Counted from the stretch's first letter, positions 36,129-51,480 are shown. The stretch is DNA of 64,000 nucleotides from Pelagibacteraceae bacterium AG-359-O02 (GCA_003280485.1 QCEU01000002.1:1-64000), one strand, 5' to 3'. Made by a program: numbers and translations. The notes: generated by a model not told the origin, from the sequence alone.

Positions 36129-37904
36129 ATGAGTGCATACAAAATTATTGATCATGAATATGATGTTGTTGTTCTAGGTGCAGGTGGTTCTGGGCTAAGA
36201 GCAGCTGTAGGATTAAGTGAAGCGGGATTAAAAACTGCATGTGTCTCTAAAGTGTTCCCAACCAGAAGCCACACCTCCGCAGCACAAGGTGGTATTTCAG
36301 CAGCACTTGGAAATATGGGTGAAGATGATTGGAGATGGCATATGTACGACACTGTTAAAGGTGCTGATTGGTTAGGAGACCAGGACTCTATAGAATATTT
36401 ATGTAAGGAAGCGCCAGCTGCTGTTCTAGAATTAGAAAAGTATGGAGTTCCATTTAGCAGAACAGATGATGGCAAAATTTATCAAAGACCTTTTGGTGGC
36501 ATGACAAAAAACTATGGAAATGAGACTGTGCAAAGAACTTGTGCAGCAGCAGATAGAACTGGACATGCAATACTTCACACATTGTATGGACAAGCTTTAA
36601 AACATAATACCGAATTTTTTATAGAATACTTCGCACTAGATTTAATAATGAAAGATGGAGCATGCAAAGGTATAATTGCTTGGAACCTTAATGACGGAAC
36701 AATTCACAGATTTAAGTCCCATACAACAATTATAGCAACAGGTGGTTATGGAAAAGTGTATTACTCAGCTACTTCAGCTCATACGTGCACTGGAGATGGA
36801 AATGCTATGGCTTTAAGAGCTGGATTACCATTACAAGATATGGAATTTGTACAATTTCATCCAACAGGTATTTATGGTCATGGAACATTAATTTCAGAGG
36901 GTGTAAGAGGAGAAGGTGGTTATCTAGTAAATTCAAAAGGAGAAAGATTTATGGAGCGTTATGCTCCTAAAGCAAAAGATTTAGCATCTAGAGATGTCGT
37001 GAGTAGATCAATTGCAGTAGAAATTAATGAAGGCAGAGGTATAGGAAAAGAACAAGATCACGTTCATCTTCATATTGATCATTTGGACCCAAAAGTTATA
37101 GATGAGAGGCTTCCAGGAATATCAGAAGCATCTAAATTATTTGCAAACGTTGATGTAACCAAGGAGCCTATACCAGTAGTACCCACAGTGCATTATAATA
37201 TGGGTGGAATACCAACAAATTATAAAGCAGAGGTTCTTACATTAAATGGATCTGAAAAAACTGTACCCGGGTTAATGGCTATTGGCGAAGCAGCATGTGT
37301 TTCTGTTCACGGTGCAAATAGATTAGGTTCAAATTCATTAATAGATTTAGTAGTTTTTGGAAGAGCTGCAGCGAAAAGAGCAGCAGAGTTAGTAAAACCC
37401 GGAATGAAGCATGAAGAAATTGATAAAAATGAAACGGATAGATGTTTAGATAGATTTGATAAATTAAGAAACTCAGAAGGTTCAAATCCAACATCTGAAC
37501 TAAGACTTTCAATGCAAAAAACGATGCAATCAAAATGTGCTGTATTTAGAACTGAGAAAACATTAAAGGAGGGCGTTGATGAAATTAGAAAACCTTATGA
37601 TGGAATGGACTCTCTTTCTGTAAAAGATAAGTCATTAATCTTTAATACAGATTTAGTTGAAACACTAGAATTTGACAACTTAATAAGACAAGCAATAACT
37701 ACAATGGACTCTGCTTATCATAGAAAAGAAAGCAGAGGAGCTCATGCAAGAGAAGATTTTCCAAAGAGAGATGACGAAAATTATATGCAACACACTCTGT
37801 CTTGGTGTAATGGTTCAAAAACTAAAATTAATTACAGACCTGTTCATAGATCTACACTTACAAATGATGTACAATATTTTCCTCCACAGGAAAGAGTATA
37901 TTAA
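36129..37904 (+). CDS. sdhA: Succinate dehydrogenase flavoprotein subunit
   Basis: A 591-residue catalytic subunit oxidising succinate to fumarate. The FAD site [12 protein letters not shown] is near residue 17, and the His that binds FAD covalently is in [17 protein letters not shown]. The active-site region [13 protein letters not shown] and [11 protein letters not shown] are intact, and the length is standard. It is followed by sdhB with a one-base overlap. Confidence 0.97.
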   Translation: MSAYKIIDHEYDVVVLGAGGSGLRAAVGLSEAGLKTACVSKVFPTRSHTSAAQGGISAALGNMGEDDWRWHMYDTVKGADWLGDQDSIEYLCKEAPAAVLELEKYGVPFSRTDDGKIYQRPFGGMTKNYGNETVQRTCAAADRTGHAILHTLYGQALKHNTEFFIEYFALDLIMKDGACKGIIAWNLNDGTIHRFKSHTTIIATGGYGKVYYSATSAHTCTGDGNAMALRAGLPLQDMEFVQFHPTGIYGHGTLISEGVRGEGGYLVNSKGERFMERYAPKAKDLASRDVVSRSIAVEINEGRGIGKEQDHVHLHIDHLDPKVIDERLPGISEASKLFANVDVTKEPIPVVPTVHYNMGGIPTNYKAEVLTLNGSEKTVPGLMAIGEAACVSVHGANRLGSNSLIDLVVFGRAAAKRAAELVKPGMKHEEIDKNETDRCLDRFDKLRNSEGSNPTSELRLSMQKTMQSKCAVFRTEKTLKEGVDEIRKPYDGMDSLSVKDKSLIFNTDLVETLEFDNLIRQAITTMDSAYHRKESRGAHAREDFPKRDDENYMQHTLSWCNGSKTKINYRPVHRSTLTNDVQYFPPQERVY

Positions 37905-38674
37905 TGGTTCAATTAAATTTACCTGCAAACTCAAAGGTAGAAAAAGGGCAATATTATAAAGATAAAACAGGTTCAAAAAATATTAGAAAAATAAATATTT
38001 ATAGATGGGATCCATCTAAAAATGAAAATCCAAGACTTGATACCTATGAAGTTGATATGGATAATTGTTCATCTAAAGTCCTTGATGTTTTAAACAAAAT
38101 AAAAAATGAAATAGATCCCTCTATAGCTTACAGAAGATCTTGTGCCCATGGAGTTTGTGGATCTTGTGCAATGAATATGAATGGAAAAAATGGTTTAGCA
38201 TGCACGAAGTCCCATACTGAACTGGATGGAGATATTGATATTTATCCTTTACCACATCTAAAAGTCTTAAAAGATTTAATCGGTGATTTAAGTACATTGT
38301 ATAAACAATATGAGTCCGTTGAACCTTGGTTAAAAACATCAAAGGTAAATGATAAAGAAAATATTCAATCTAAAGATGACAGAGCAAAATTAGATGGATT
38401 GTATGAATGTATAATGTGTGCATGTTGTTCAACATCTTGCCCAAGTTATTGGTGGAACGGTGAAAAATATTTAGGTCCTGCAGTTTTACTTCAAGCTTAC
38501 AGATGGATAATTGATAGTAGAGACGAGGACAGAAAAGAAAGACTAAAAAAGGTTGCTGACGAACTTAAGCTTTATAGATGTCATACTATCTTGAATTGTA
38601 CAAATGCTTGTCCCAAGGGCTTAAATCCTGCAAAAGCTATTGCGGAGATAAAGAAAATGCTTGCAACAGCTTAA
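37904..38674 (+). CDS. sdhB: Succinate dehydrogenase iron-sulfur subunit
   Basis: A 256-residue electron-transfer subunit. The [2Fe-2S] ligands lie in [16 protein letters not shown] with a later LAC, the [4Fe-4S] cluster in [12 protein letters not shown], and the [3Fe-4S] cluster in [14 protein letters not shown]. All three cluster motifs are complete, so electrons can reach the quinone even without heme. It is followed 24 bp on by mmsA. Confidence 0.97.
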   Translation: MVQLNLPANSKVEKGQYYKDKTGSKNIRKINIYRWDPSKNENPRLDTYEVDMDNCSSKVLDVLNKIKNEIDPSIAYRRSCAHGVCGSCAMNMNGKNGLACTKSHTELDGDIDIYPLPHLKVLKDLIGDLSTLYKQYESVEPWLKTSKVNDKENIQSKDDRAKLDGLYECIMCACCSTSCPSYWWNGEKYLGPAVLLQAYRWIIDSRDEDRKERLKKVADELKLYRCHTILNCTNACPKGLNPAKAIAEIKKMLATA

Positions 38675-38698
38675 TTACTTAATTAAATAATTTCAATC

Positions 38699-41159
<2,461 letters not shown>

Positions 41160-42320
41160 ATGAATATCCACGAGCACCAGGCAAAAGAAATACTTAAAAA
41201 GTATGGCGCGGTTGTACCCGAAGGCGTTTATGCTCTTAATGTAAATGAATTAATTGAAAAAGTAAAAAATCTCAACGCCGATAAGTATGTATTAAAGGCT
41301 CAAATTCATGCAGGAGGTAGAGGAAAGGCTGGAGGAGTAAAAATTGTTGATAATATTTCTCTTTTGGAAGAGGAAGCGAAAAAATTGTTTGGTAAAACAT
41401 TAGTTACTCATCAAACTGGACCCTCAGGAAGAGAAGTGAAAAGATTGTATGTTGAAAATGCATCAGAAATAGAAAAAGAATTCTATCTGTCTTGTCTTGT
41501 TGACAGAGCATCAGCGAAAATTGCATTTATTTCCAGTGATCAGGGTGGAATGAATATTGAGGAAGTTGCTGTAAAATCACCAGAGAAAATAATCACTACT
41601 AAAGTAGATTTTAATGAAAGTATTTCAGAGGAAGACTGTAACAAAATTATTAAAATTTTTGATTTAGATAAAGATGCAAGTAAACAAGCAATCAATTTAA
41701 TAAAATCAATTTATAAAATGTTCATTGATACAGATGCAAATTTAGTAGAGATAAATCCTCTCATTTTAACCAAAAAAAACAAAATTGTATGTTTGGATGC
41801 AAAGATGACTTTTGATGAAAATGCATTATTTAAACATCCAGAAATTCAAAAACTTAGAGACTTTAATGAAGAAGAAGAAACTGAAATTGAAGCAAGCAAA
41901 TATGATCTTGCATACATTAAATTGGACGGAAATATAGGATGTATGGTAAATGGTGCTGGATTAGCAATGGCTACTATGGATATTATTAAATTATATGGAG
42001 AAGAGCCTGCAAATTTTTTAGATGTAGGTGGTGGTGCCTCTAAAGAAAAAGTTTCAGCAGCATTTAAAATTATCTTATCTGACAAAAATGTAAAAGGAAT
42101 ACTAATAAATATTTTTGGAGGAATAATGCGATGTGACGTACTCGCACAAGGTGTTGTAGATGCAGCAAAAGAAATTAAAATTAAAGTTCCTTTAGTAGTG
42201 AGACTAGCAGGTACAAATTTCAAAGAGGGAAAAGAAATTTTAGATAATTCAGGATTAGAGATTATTTCTGCAAATGATTTATCCGATGCAGCAAAAAAAA
42301 TTGTTGAGGCAATTAAATAA
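41160..42320 (+). CDS. sucC: Succinyl-CoA ligase beta subunit
   Basis: A 386-residue ATP-grasp subunit that with SucD makes ATP or GTP from succinyl-CoA. [34 protein letters not shown] and the C-terminal [17 protein letters not shown] are canonical. It overlaps sucD by one base. Confidence 0.97.
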   Translation: MNIHEHQAKEILKKYGAVVPEGVYALNVNELIEKVKNLNADKYVLKAQIHAGGRGKAGGVKIVDNISLLEEEAKKLFGKTLVTHQTGPSGREVKRLYVENASEIEKEFYLSCLVDRASAKIAFISSDQGGMNIEEVAVKSPEKIITTKVDFNESISEEDCNKIIKIFDLDKDASKQAINLIKSIYKMFIDTDANLVEINPLILTKKNKIVCLDAKMTFDENALFKHPEIQKLRDFNEEEETEIEASKYDLAYIKLDGNIGCMVNGAGLAMATMDIIKLYGEEPANFLDVGGGASKEKVSAAFKIILSDKNVKGILINIFGGIMRCDVLAQGVVDAAKEIKIKVPLVVRLAGTNFKEGKEILDNSGLEIISANDLSDAAKKIVEAIK

Positions 42321-43195
42321 TGTCAGTTTTAATTAACAAGGACACAAAAGTAATTTGTCAAGGTTTCACTGGCGCTCATGGAACTTTTCATTCTGAACAA
42401 TCTATTAAGTACGGAACTAACTTGGTTGGTGGAGTTACTCCTAAAAAAGGAGGTCAAATTCATTTGGAAAGACCAGTATTTAATACTGTTAAAGAAGCTA
42501 AAGATCAGACAGGTGCAAATGCAACAATGATTTATGTTCCTGCAAAGTTTGCAGCTTCAGCAATTATAGAGGCAATAGATTCATCTATAGAATTGATTGT
42601 ATGTATAAGTGAGGGAATTCCAGTTTTAGACATGCTTAAAGTAAAAAAAAGACTTTTTAACTCTAAATCGAGACTTATTGGTCCCAACTGTCCAGGTATA
42701 ATAACTCCTGATGAATGTAAAATTGGAATAATGCCTGGAAATATTCATAAAAAAGGAACAGTAGGAATTGTTTCTAGGTCAGGAACATTAACTTACGAGG
42801 CTGTAGCCCAAACCTCAGAAAATGGCCTCGGTCAATCTACATGTATAGGAATAGGTGGAGATCCAATACATGGTACAAATTTTATTGATTGTCTAGATCT
42901 GTTTTTAAATGATGAAAAAACTGAGTCTATAGTAATGATTGGTGAGATCGGAGGGACTGCTGAAGAAGAAGCTGCTGAATTTATAAAAAATCATAAGATA
43001 AAAAAACCAATGGTTGGATTTGTAGCTGGAATTACAGCACCACCTGGCAGACGAATGGGTCATGCTGGTGCAATAATATCAGGGGGAAAAGGTAACGCTG
43101 ATGAAAAAATTAAAATTATGGAAAAATCTGGTATTACAATGGCAAAATCACCATCTGAAATTGGAATAACTCTATTGAATAAATTGTCTAATTGA
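42320..43195 (+). CDS. sucD: Succinyl-CoA ligase alpha subunit
   Basis: A 291-residue CoA-binding subunit. The phosphorylated His is in [13 protein letters not shown] near residue 246, and [13 protein letters not shown] and [10 protein letters not shown] match the family. It is followed by 33 bp and then sucA. Confidence 0.97.
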   Translation: MSVLINKDTKVICQGFTGAHGTFHSEQSIKYGTNLVGGVTPKKGGQIHLERPVFNTVKEAKDQTGANATMIYVPAKFAASAIIEAIDSSIELIVCISEGIPVLDMLKVKKRLFNSKSRLIGPNCPGIITPDECKIGIMPGNIHKKGTVGIVSRSGTLTYEAVAQTSENGLGQSTCIGIGGDPIHGTNFIDCLDLFLNDEKTESIVMIGEIGGTAEEEAAEFIKNHKIKKPMVGFVAGITAPPGRRMGHAGAIISGGKGNADEKIKIMEKSGITMAKSPSEIGITLLNKLSN

Positions 43196-43228
43196 TAACA
43201 CCTTATTCGTGTATAGTTATATTTAAAA

Positions 43229-46123
43229 ATGTCATCATCTAAAAATTTAGAATACAAAAAAACTTCATTCCTTAATAAATCAAATAGTGCATTTATAGAA
43301 CAAATGTATGTGAAGTATGTAAATAATGATCCAAATTTACCTGAGAGTTGGAAAAAATATTTTATAGATATTGGTGATGATATTAATTCAATTGTTAAAG
43401 AGGTTAATGGACCATCTTGGAGTCCAAGTAAAAATAAAATTGATGAGAGTAAAATACTTGAAAATGAAATTGAGATTCTAGAAAGTCAAAATAAAGAAAT
43501 AGATCAAAACGATATAGTTGCAAGTAACAGTAATTCTATTAAAGCAGTCTCTTTGATTAGAGCTTATAGACAGCGTGGTCATTTATTATCTAAAGTTGAT
43601 CCATTAGAAATGAGAGAAAGTGAGTATCTTGACGAACTACATCCTGAAAATTATGGATTTAAAAAAGATGATTATAGTAAAAAAATTTACTTAGATGGTG
43701 TCTTAAATAAAGAATATTCTAACATAAAAGAAATTCTCTCCGTATTAAGAAAAATTTATTGTGGAAATATTGGTTACGAATATATGCATATTTCAAATCC
43801 AACAGAGAGAAAATGGTTTCGTGATAGAGTTGAAAAAGATGAAAATGCATTGAAATTTACAGAAAATGGTAAAAGTGCAATTTTAAACAAATTAATACAA
43901 GCTGAGGGATTTGAGAAATTTTTGCATACTAAATATGTGGGATCAAAAAGATTTGGTCTTGATGGTGGTGAAAGTTTGATACCTGCGTTAGAGCAAATAA
44001 TAAAAATTGGCGGTCAGTCAAATATTAAAGAAGTTAAAATTGGAATGTCTCACAGAGGAAGACTAAATGTTTTAGCTAACGTTTTGCAAAAATCTTATAA
44101 AAGAATATTTAATGAATTTGCTGGTGAATTAAATAATACTGATGAAGACAGTGCTGGCGATGTGAAATATCATTTGGGAGCTTCATCTGATAGAGAATTT
44201 GACGGAAATTCTGTTCATGTAAGTCTAACAGATAATCCTTCGCATTTGGAAGCAGTTAATCCAGTAGTATTGGGTCAGACTAGAGCCAAACAATTTTTTC
44301 ATAAAGATACTGAGAGAAACAAAGTAATTCCGATTTTAATTCATGGTGATGCTGCTTTTGCAGGACAAGGTGTTGTTGCTGAATGTTTTGCAATGTCGGG
44401 TTTACCTGGACACAATACAGGTGGAACTATTCATATAATAGTTAATAATCAAATAGGATTTACAACAAGTCCAAGGTTTGCAAGATCTTCACCTCACCCA
44501 TCAGATATTGCAAAAATGGTTGATGCCCCTATCATCCATGTTAATGGAGATGACCCAGAAGCTGTTGTTTATGGCTCAAGAATTGCAACTGAATTTAGAT
44601 TAAAGTTTAATAGAGATGTAGTCATCGACTTAGTTTGTTACAGACGATTTGGACATAATGAGGGAGATGAGCCATCATTCACTCAACCATTGATGTATAA
44701 AAAAATTAGATCACATCAATCAACAGCAAATATATATGGATCTAAGCTTATTAATGAAAATTTAATATCTAAAGAAGGTTTAAATGATCAAATAAAAAAA
44801 TTTAAAGATCTTTTAAATGATCAATTTAAGACAGCTAAAGATTATAATCCTAAAATTGAATGGTTTGAGGGAGCATGGTCCAGCTATAAACCTAAAAAGG
44901 GGAAAGATAAAAGAGGAATTACTGGAGCAGATGAAAAAATACTTAAAAATATTTCAAATAAAATAAATGTCGTTCCATCCGAAATAAGTATTCACAAAAC
45001 TATTAGCAAAATCTTGCAAACTAGAAAAAAATCTGTCGATGATGGTTTAAATATTGACTGGTCTACTGCTGAATCATTAGCTTTTGGTTCATTATTAGAT
45101 GAAGGTTTTCCAGTTCGATTTGTAGGACAGGACTCTGGTAGAGGTACTTTTAGTCAGAGACATTCAGTTTTAAGAGATCAGATGGATAACTCTAGATATA
45201 TTCCGTTAAATAATATTTCAAAAAACCAAAAAAAATTTGAAATAGTAGATAGTTTTTTATCTGAACTTGCAGTTTTAGGATTTGAATATGGGTATAGTTT
45301 AGTAGAACCAAATACTCTTACTATTTGGGAAGCTCAATTTGGTGATTTTGCCAATGGTGCACAAGTTATAATTGATCAATTTATCTCTTCAGGTGAAAGA
45401 AAATGGCAAAGAGCTTCAGGTTTAGTCATGTTATTACCTCACGGCTATGAAGGTCAAGGACCAGAACATTCATCAGCTAGACTTGAAAGATTTCTACAAT
45501 TGTGTGCAAATGATAATCTTCAAGTTATGAATTGTACAACGCCAGCAAATTATTTTCACGCTTTACGTAGACAAATACATCGTGATTTTAGAAAACCACT
45601 TGTAATTATGACACCTAAATCTTTGTTAAGAAATAAGTTTTGTATATCAACCATTGATGATTTTGGTAAGCAAACATCATTTCACAGAATAATGTGGGAT
45701 CATGCATTAAGTGATCAATCAAAAAATTTTATTAAATTAAAAAAATCTAGTGAAATTAAAAAAGTTATAATCTGTTCAGGAAAAGTATACTTCGATCTTT
45801 TAAATGCTAGAGAAAAGCTAAAAAGAGATGATGTGGTAATGTTTAGAATAGAACAACTTTATCCTTTTCCAGTTAAAAGTTTAGTAAAAGAACTTAAACC
45901 ATACGCTAAAAATGCTAATTTCTATTGGTGTCAAGAAGAGCCAAAAAATATGGGTGCATGGTTTTCAGTGAGAGATTATATACAATGGACATTGGATACC
46001 ATTAAAGCTAAAAATAACAAAGTTTCTTATATTGGAAGAAGTCCTGATGCATCACCAGCCACTGGATATGCTAAAAGGCATCAACTTGAGCAACAAGAAA
46101 TTATAAATGAAGTATTTAATTAA
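43229..46123 (+). CDS. sucA: 2-oxoglutarate dehydrogenase E1 component
   Basis: A 964-residue thiamine-diphosphate enzyme that decarboxylates 2-oxoglutarate. The N-terminal docking segment ([17 protein letters not shown]), the [14 protein letters not shown] region, the TPP-binding [14 protein letters not shown] with the following NNQIGFTT, and the C-terminal pyrimidine domain ([14 protein letters not shown]) are present. Its length is slightly above the E. coli 933 residues. It shares one base with sucB. Confidence 0.97.
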   Translation: MSSSKNLEYKKTSFLNKSNSAFIEQMYVKYVNNDPNLPESWKKYFIDIGDDINSIVKEVNGPSWSPSKNKIDESKILENEIEILESQNKEIDQNDIVASNSNSIKAVSLIRAYRQRGHLLSKVDPLEMRESEYLDELHPENYGFKKDDYSKKIYLDGVLNKEYSNIKEILSVLRKIYCGNIGYEYMHISNPTERKWFRDRVEKDENALKFTENGKSAILNKLIQAEGFEKFLHTKYVGSKRFGLDGGESLIPALEQIIKIGGQSNIKEVKIGMSHRGRLNVLANVLQKSYKRIFNEFAGELNNTDEDSAGDVKYHLGASSDREFDGNSVHVSLTDNPSHLEAVNPVVLGQTRAKQFFHKDTERNKVIPILIHGDAAFAGQGVVAECFAMSGLPGHNTGGTIHIIVNNQIGFTTSPRFARSSPHPSDIAKMVDAPIIHVNGDDPEAVVYGSRIATEFRLKFNRDVVIDLVCYRRFGHNEGDEPSFTQPLMYKKIRSHQSTANIYGSKLINENLISKEGLNDQIKKFKDLLNDQFKTAKDYNPKIEWFEGAWSSYKPKKGKDKRGITGADEKILKNISNKINVVPSEISIHKTISKILQTRKKSVDDGLNIDWSTAESLAFGSLLDEGFPVRFVGQDSGRGTFSQRHSVLRDQMDNSRYIPLNNISKNQKKFEIVDSFLSELAVLGFEYGYSLVEPNTLTIWEAQFGDFANGAQVIIDQFISSGERKWQRASGLVMLLPHGYEGQGPEHSSARLERFLQLCANDNLQVMNCTTPANYFHALRRQIHRDFRKPLVIMTPKSLLRNKFCISTIDDFGKQTSFHRIMWDHALSDQSKNFIKLKKSSEIKKVIICSGKVYFDLLNAREKLKRDDVVMFRIEQLYPFPVKSLVKELKPYAKNANFYWCQEEPKNMGAWFSVRDYIQWTLDTIKAKNNKVSYIGRSPDASPATGYAKRHQLEQQEIINEVFN

Positions 46124-47445
46124 TGAGTGAAAAAATTTTAGTACCTACTTTAGGTGAAAGTATTACAGAAGCAACAGTTTCTAAATGGTTGAAAAAAGAA
46201 GGTGAAACAGTTCAGGCGGATGAAGCAATAGTTGAACTGGAAACTGATAAAGTAAATTTAGAAGTTCCTTCCCCTATTAGTGGGACATTATCAGAGATTA
46301 GTTTTAGAGATGGAGATACAGTTGAAGTTGGAGCTGTTTTGGGCTCAATTTCTGAGGGGAATGTTGATATTAAAAATGAACCCGAAAGCAAAAAACAACT
46401 TGAGGATAATGAAGAGAAAGAATTTAAAGATCAGAAAAGCAATGTAATTAATTTAGATATAGAAAAAAAACCTCAAACTAAGTTAGAAGAACCATTAGTA
46501 TTAACTGAAGATAAATCAATGGAGCTATTAGAGGAAGAGCCTTTACTTTTAACTGAAGAAGTAGAAACAGAGGAAACCTCACAACAACCAATTATTCTTT
46601 CACCTGCAGTTAGAAAAATGGTTGCAGAAAAAAACATCAACCTAGATAATGTAAAGGGAACAGGTAAAGCAGGAAGAATTTTAAAAGGTGATCTAATTAC
46701 TATGATGGGAGCCAACCCACAACCCAACCAAAGAAGAATTCAATACGGTGAAGAAGAAAGAATTAAAATGACCCGTTTAAGACAAACAATTGCAAAAAGA
46801 TTAAAACAAGCTCAAGAAAATGCAGCAATGTTAACTACTTTTAACGAGGTAGATATGTCTGGGATTATGGCAATGAGAAAAGATAACCAAGAAGATTTCA
46901 AAAGCAGATACGGAATAAAGCTCGGTCTAATGTCATTTTTTATTAAAGCTTGTGTCGTTGGACTAAAATTATTTCCAGCAATTAACGCTGAGATTGAAGA
47001 TCAAGACATAATTTATAAGAATTATTATAATATTAGTTTCGCTGTTGGAACTGAAAGGGGTTTAGTAGTTCCAGTGCTTAGAAATGCAGATGAGATGTCA
47101 TTTGCTGAAATAGAAAAAGAAATAAAAAAATTATCTGAAAAAGCAAATACAGGTAGTTTAACAATTGAGGACTTGCAAGGAGGTACATTTACAATTAGCA
47201 ATGGAGGTGTATATGGTTCCATGCTTTCAACACCAATATTGAACCCTCCTCAATCAGGTGTATTAGGTATGCATAACATTGTTGAAAGACCAGTAAATGA
47301 TAATGGTGATATAAAAATAAAACCAATAATGTACTTGGCCTTGTCATATGATCATAGAATTATTGATGGAAAGGAATCCGTGTCGTTCTTAAAAACTGTT
47401 AAAGAAAATTTAGAAGACCCTAGAAGATTATTTTTAAATATTTAA
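46123..47445 (+). CDS. sucB: 2-oxoglutarate dehydrogenase E2, dihydrolipoyl succinyltransferase
   Basis: A 440-residue core acyltransferase. The single lipoyl domain has its lysine in [11 protein letters not shown], a charged linker with two copies of an EEPL-x-LTE unit follows, then the E3-binding domain ([13 protein letters not shown]) and the catalytic domain ending with [10 protein letters not shown]. It is followed directly by lpd with a one-base overlap, giving a complete E1-E2-E3 set. Confidence 0.96.
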   Translation: MSEKILVPTLGESITEATVSKWLKKEGETVQADEAIVELETDKVNLEVPSPISGTLSEISFRDGDTVEVGAVLGSISEGNVDIKNEPESKKQLEDNEEKEFKDQKSNVINLDIEKKPQTKLEEPLVLTEDKSMELLEEEPLLLTEEVETEETSQQPIILSPAVRKMVAEKNINLDNVKGTGKAGRILKGDLITMMGANPQPNQRRIQYGEEERIKMTRLRQTIAKRLKQAQENAAMLTTFNEVDMSGIMAMRKDNQEDFKSRYGIKLGLMSFFIKACVVGLKLFPAINAEIEDQDIIYKNYYNISFAVGTERGLVVPVLRNADEMSFAEIEKEIKKLSEKANTGSLTIEDLQGGTFTISNGGVYGSMLSTPILNPPQSGVLGMHNIVERPVNDNGDIKIKPIMYLALSYDHRIIDGKESVSFLKTVKENLEDPRRLFLNI

Positions 47446-48839
47446 TGGCTGAAAAATTTGATGTCACTGTAATTGGAGGAGGACCTGCAGGATATGTATG
47501 TGCAATTAGATTATCTCAATTAGGCTTAAAAACTGCATGTATAGAGTCTAGAGGATCTTTGGGAGGCACTTGCCTTAATATAGGGTGTATTCCTTCTAAA
47601 AGTCTTTTAAATATGTCAGAAAGTTTTCATAGAGCAAAGAACTTCTCAAATATTGGTATTGAAACTGGAGAAATTAAGCTAAATCTTGAAAAAATGATGA
47701 GTAATAAAGACAGCTCGGTTGCAACACTTACAAAAGGAGTGGAGTTCTTATTTAAAAAAAATAAGGTCACTTATATTAAAGGGTTTGGATCTTTTAACGA
47801 AAAAAACGAAATTTTAGTCAAAAATGGTAAATCAGAAATAAAAATTAAAACTGATAAAACCATAATAAGTACTGGATCAGAGCCTTTATCTCTTCCAGGA
47901 ATAGATTTTGATGAAAAAATAATTCTTTCATCAACAGGAGCTCTTAACATTTCAAAACTTCCAAAAAAAATGGTTGTTGTTGGAGGTGGGTATATTGGAT
48001 TAGAGATGGGTTCTGTGTGGTCAAGACTAGGAACTGAGGTTCATGTTATAGAATATTTAGACCACATAACACCAGGACTTGATAAAGAAATTTCAAATGA
48101 ATTTATGAAAATATTAAAAAAACAGGGTATTCAATTTGAATTAAATACTAAAGTTGAAAAAATTGCTAAAAATGATCAAGGAGTAATAATAGAAACCTCT
48201 AATAAAGATGCAAAAAATAAAATTGAAGCTGATGTAGTTTTAATTTCTGTTGGAAGAAAACCTTACACTGATAAATTAAATTTAGAAAAAATTGGTGTAA
48301 ATCTCGATAAAAAAGGAAAAATTATAGTTAATAAAAATTTTGAGACTAATGTTAAAAATGTTTATGCGATAGGAGATGTCATAGATGGTCCAATGTTGGC
48401 TCATAAAGCTGAGGAGGAAGGAATAGCAGTAGCAGAGTTAATTGCTGGACAGTCTGGTCATGTAAATTATGATATTATACCTGGAGTAATTTATACTTCA
48501 CCCGAGGTAGCCTATGTTGGTAAAAATGAGGAAGAATTAAAAGAAAAAAAAGTAAACTACAAAGTAGGTAAATTTCCATTTATGGCAAACTCAAGAGCTA
48601 AAGCAATAAATGAGCCAGAGGGATTCGTTAAAATATTAGCTGAAAGTAAAACAGACAGAGTGTTGGGAGTACATATAATCGGACCTCATGCTGGAGAAAT
48701 GATTGCAGAAATGTCCGTAGCAATGGAATTTGGCGCTAGTTCCGAAGATATTGCAAGAACATGTCATGCTCATCCTACTTTTTCAGAAGCGATAAAAGAA
48801 GCTGCTTTATCTGTAGATAAAAGACAAATTCACTCTTAA
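47445..48839 (+). CDS. lpd: Dihydrolipoamide dehydrogenase (E3)
   Basis: A 464-residue flavoprotein disulphide reductase that reoxidises lipoate on SucB. The FAD site GGGPAGYVCAIRLSQLG, the redox pair in GGTCLNIGCIPSKSLL, the NAD site GGGYIGLEMGSVWSRLG and the C-terminal His-Glu pair in HAHPTFSE are intact. It ends the TCA operon. Confidence 0.97.
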   Translation: MAEKFDVTVIGGGPAGYVCAIRLSQLGLKTACIESRGSLGGTCLNIGCIPSKSLLNMSESFHRAKNFSNIGIETGEIKLNLEKMMSNKDSSVATLTKGVEFLFKKNKVTYIKGFGSFNEKNEILVKNGKSEIKIKTDKTIISTGSEPLSLPGIDFDEKIILSSTGALNISKLPKKMVVVGGGYIGLEMGSVWSRLGTEVHVIEYLDHITPGLDKEISNEFMKILKKQGIQFELNTKVEKIAKNDQGVIIETSNKDAKNKIEADVVLISVGRKPYTDKLNLEKIGVNLDKKGKIIVNKNFETNVKNVYAIGDVIDGPMLAHKAEEEGIAVAELIAGQSGHVNYDIIPGVIYTSPEVAYVGKNEEELKEKKVNYKVGKFPFMANSRAKAINEPEGFVKILAESKTDRVLGVHIIGPHAGEMIAEMSVAMEFGASSEDIARTCHAHPTFSEAIKEAALSVDKRQIHS

Positions 48840-48858
48840 TATATTTCATAATTTATTT

Positions 48859-50823
48859 ATGAAATATCCTGTCCTAATACCTAATATATTTAACTTCCCT
48901 TTTACATATGAAAGTGACTTGGATCTTAAAGTTGGAGATTATGTTTATGTTCCCTTTGGAAAATCAAAAATAACAGGAGTTGTATGGAATGAATTTGAAA
49001 AAAAAAATAAAAAAAATAAAAAAAATTTCCAGATAAAAAAAATTCTTAAAAAAATAGAAATTGAACCACTTAAAAAAGAAATTATTACTTTTTTGAATTG
49101 GTTTTCGGAATACAACTTAGTGCCAAAAGGAATGTGTTTAAAACTACATTTACTTAGTGGAGAAGCAATCACTAATTATGAAGACGAAAATTATCTACCC
49201 TATAATAGCCAAAAGTTTGTAAATAAGTTTACCCTGTCTTCAGATCAAAGAGAAATATTTGAGGAAATGTCAAAAAAAAATAATAAATTTAGAGTCCATC
49301 TTTTACAAGGGACTACAGGTTCAGGAAAAACAATTGTTTATTTTAAGCATATAAAACAATTTTTAGAAAAAGGGCATCAAGCGATGATTTTACTACCTGA
49401 AATTGGTTTAACTGCAGAATTTGAAAATAAATTTAAAGAATTTTTCGGTTTCAGTGCTGCAGTATGGCACTCTGGAATAACACCTAAAAAAAAGAAAATT
49501 ATTTGGAGTGGAGTATCATCAGGAAAAATTAATGTAATTATTGGTGCTCGTTCCTCATTATTTTTACCATTTAAAAATCTTGGAATTATAATTGTAGACG
49601 AAGAGCACGATCAATCATTCAAACAAGATGAAGGAGTAATTTACAATGCAAGAGACATGGCAATTGCGAGGGCTAATTTTGAAAATATCCCTATCAATCT
49701 TGTTACTGCTGTACCCTCAATAGAAACATATGCAAATATTAAGAAAAAAAAATATTCTGTATCACGTTTAACTAAAAGATATAAAGATGCAAATTTACCT
49801 TCATATGAAATAATAGACTTAAATAAAAATAAGTTAGATAAACAATTATGGATTGCCAATGAAACTTTGGAAAAGGTAAATAATCACTTAAAAAAAAATG
49901 ACCAAGTATTATTTTTTATTAATAGAAGAGGTTTTGCTCCATATGCTCTTTGTAAAAGATGTTTAAATGTTTACTCTTGTCCAAATTGTTCAATAAATTT
50001 AGTATATCACAAACATAAAAATAAATTACTTTGTCATTATTGTGGTTTTCAATCTCAGTTAAGTAGAAATTGCAATAAAGGTGAGGTATGTGATTTTGTT
50101 TTTAGTGGTCCTGGAGTTGAGCGAATTTCTGAAGAGGTTAAACTTAAATTCCCAAATAAAAAAATATCAATTTTTTCAAGTGATACCATGAATAAAAAAT
50201 CTTCTAAAAAAAAACTAGAAGATATAGTTAAAGGAAAAATTGATATACTTATTGGAACACAATTAATTTCTAAAGGTTTTCATTTTCCAAAATTAAACTG
50301 CATTGTTATTTTAGATATTGATCTTAATTCAAATGGACACGATTTAAGAACTGCAGAAAAAAACCTACAACTCTATCACCAATTATCTGGACGTGCTGGA
50401 AGAACTGGTAAACCAGCTAAAGTATATTTTCAAACATATAACTCAAACCAAAGTATTATAAATCAAATAACAAATCCTGATCCTTTTATTTTTTTAGAAA
50501 ATGAATTGAAATTAAGAGAGAAAAATAATCTACCACCTTATGAAAGATTTGTTTCATTAATACTCACCTCTTCAAATGAAAGAAGTTTAGAAAAAGAATC
50601 AATGCACATAAAAAAAATGTTATCAGAATCCTTAAACGACAAAATTTTGGGACCTGTTAATGCACCTATATATCGAGTTAGACGAAAGTATAGGCAGAGA
50701 CTTTTGATAAGATCTAAAAAGGGTTCTAATATTCAAAAAAGATTGAGTGAAATCTTAATTACATACAAATTACCTAAAGAAATAAAACTAACAGTTGATG
50801 TTGACCCAATAACCTTTAATTAA
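48859..50823 (+). CDS. priA: Primosomal replication helicase PriA
   Basis: A 654-residue superfamily-2 helicase that reloads the replisome at stalled forks; somewhat shorter than the E. coli protein (732). Walker A GTTGSGKT and the DEEH box (VDEEHDQSF) are present. Eight cysteines bind the two zincs, beginning CKRCLNVYSCPNC. The motif usually read as GSATPS is TAVPS here. The position just upstream of the ATP synthase genes is the normal alphaproteobacterial arrangement. Confidence 0.94.
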   Translation: MKYPVLIPNIFNFPFTYESDLDLKVGDYVYVPFGKSKITGVVWNEFEKKNKKNKKNFQIKKILKKIEIEPLKKEIITFLNWFSEYNLVPKGMCLKLHLLSGEAITNYEDENYLPYNSQKFVNKFTLSSDQREIFEEMSKKNNKFRVHLLQGTTGSGKTIVYFKHIKQFLEKGHQAMILLPEIGLTAEFENKFKEFFGFSAAVWHSGITPKKKKIIWSGVSSGKINVIIGARSSLFLPFKNLGIIIVDEEHDQSFKQDEGVIYNARDMAIARANFENIPINLVTAVPSIETYANIKKKKYSVSRLTKRYKDANLPSYEIIDLNKNKLDKQLWIANETLEKVNNHLKKNDQVLFFINRRGFAPYALCKRCLNVYSCPNCSINLVYHKHKNKLLCHYCGFQSQLSRNCNKGEVCDFVFSGPGVERISEEVKLKFPNKKISIFSSDTMNKKSSKKKLEDIVKGKIDILIGTQLISKGFHFPKLNCIVILDIDLNSNGHDLRTAEKNLQLYHQLSGRAGRTGKPAKVYFQTYNSNQSIINQITNPDPFIFLENELKLREKNNLPPYERFVSLILTSSNERSLEKESMHIKKMLSESLNDKILGPVNAPIYRVRRKYRQRLLIRSKKGSNIQKRLSEILITYKLPKEIKLTVDVDPITFN

Positions 50824-50922
50824 TTGACAAATTTTGTACTATTTAGTCAATCTGTTACTTGAAGACACCAAACTCATATGCTACTTAATCCAAAAAAAAT
50901 CTTCTAAAATAAAGAGTTAAAA

Positions 50923-51480
50923 TTGAGCAAAAATAACAGTTTTTCAGCAACTACAGCAAGCAGGTATTCTTTAGCACTATATGAACTGGCTAATGAAAAT
51001 AATTCAATAGATGAGGTTGAAAAACAATCAATATCTTTTTTAAGATTAATAGATGAAAGCAAAGATTTTAGTTCATTAATAAAAGATCCAACTAACTCTG
51101 TAAATGAACTTCAGGATGTAATTAACAAAATTGCCGAAAATTATAAATTAAACTCTTTAATGTCAAAATTTTTAGGTTTTCTAATATCTAAAAGAAGATT
51201 TTTTTATGTAAGAACAATTCTTCAAGATTTTATAGACACTTGTTCGAAAAAAAGAGGAGAAGTAAAAGCTGAACTAATTTCCTCTAAAGAATTATCAGGA
51301 GAACAAGTAAATAAAATAAAAGACGAACTATCTCAAAATTTTAACGCAAAAATAAAATTAGACTATAAATATGACAAAAGTTTAATTGGAGGTTTAGTAA
51401 TACAAGTTGGCAGTATTATGGTAGACACCTCTATTAAAAATAAATTACAACAAATCGAAAATACAATGATAGAGGCTTAA
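50923..51480 (+). CDS. atpH: ATP synthase F1 delta subunit
   Basis: A 185-residue OSCP/delta stalk subunit linking F1 to the b stator. The N-terminal AGRYSLALYELA-like start reads ASRYSLALYELA, and the C-terminal region DKSLIGGLVIQVGSIMVDTSIKNKL is typical. The first codon appears to be TTG at 50923, with AAAGAG about 7 bases upstream; no ATG fits better. The 99-bp gap before it is the only sizeable gap near here and may carry the atp promoter, although a TTGACA at 50824-50829 lacks a good -10. Confidence 0.93.
   Translation: MSKNNSFSATTASRYSLALYELANENNSIDEVEKQSISFLRLIDESKDFSSLIKDPTNSVNELQDVINKIAENYKLNSLMSKFLGFLISKRRFFYVRTILQDFIDTCSKKRGEVKAELISSKELSGEQVNKIKDELSQNFNAKIKLDYKYDKSLIGGLVIQVGSIMVDTSIKNKLQQIENTMIEA

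Noticed and set aside
43191-43222. Promoter upstream of sucA (TTGATA with TATAGT)
   Set aside because: The spacing is 14 bases and sucA is probably co-transcribed with sucD; too weak to list.
49003-49060. Lys/Asn-rich stretch in PriA as a frameshift
   Set aside because: The A-runs remain in frame and the protein continues normally on both sides; it is simply low-complexity A/T-rich coding sequence.
50824-50850. Promoter for atpH from TTGACA at 50824-50829
   Set aside because: No acceptable -10 lies at 16-18 bases spacing.
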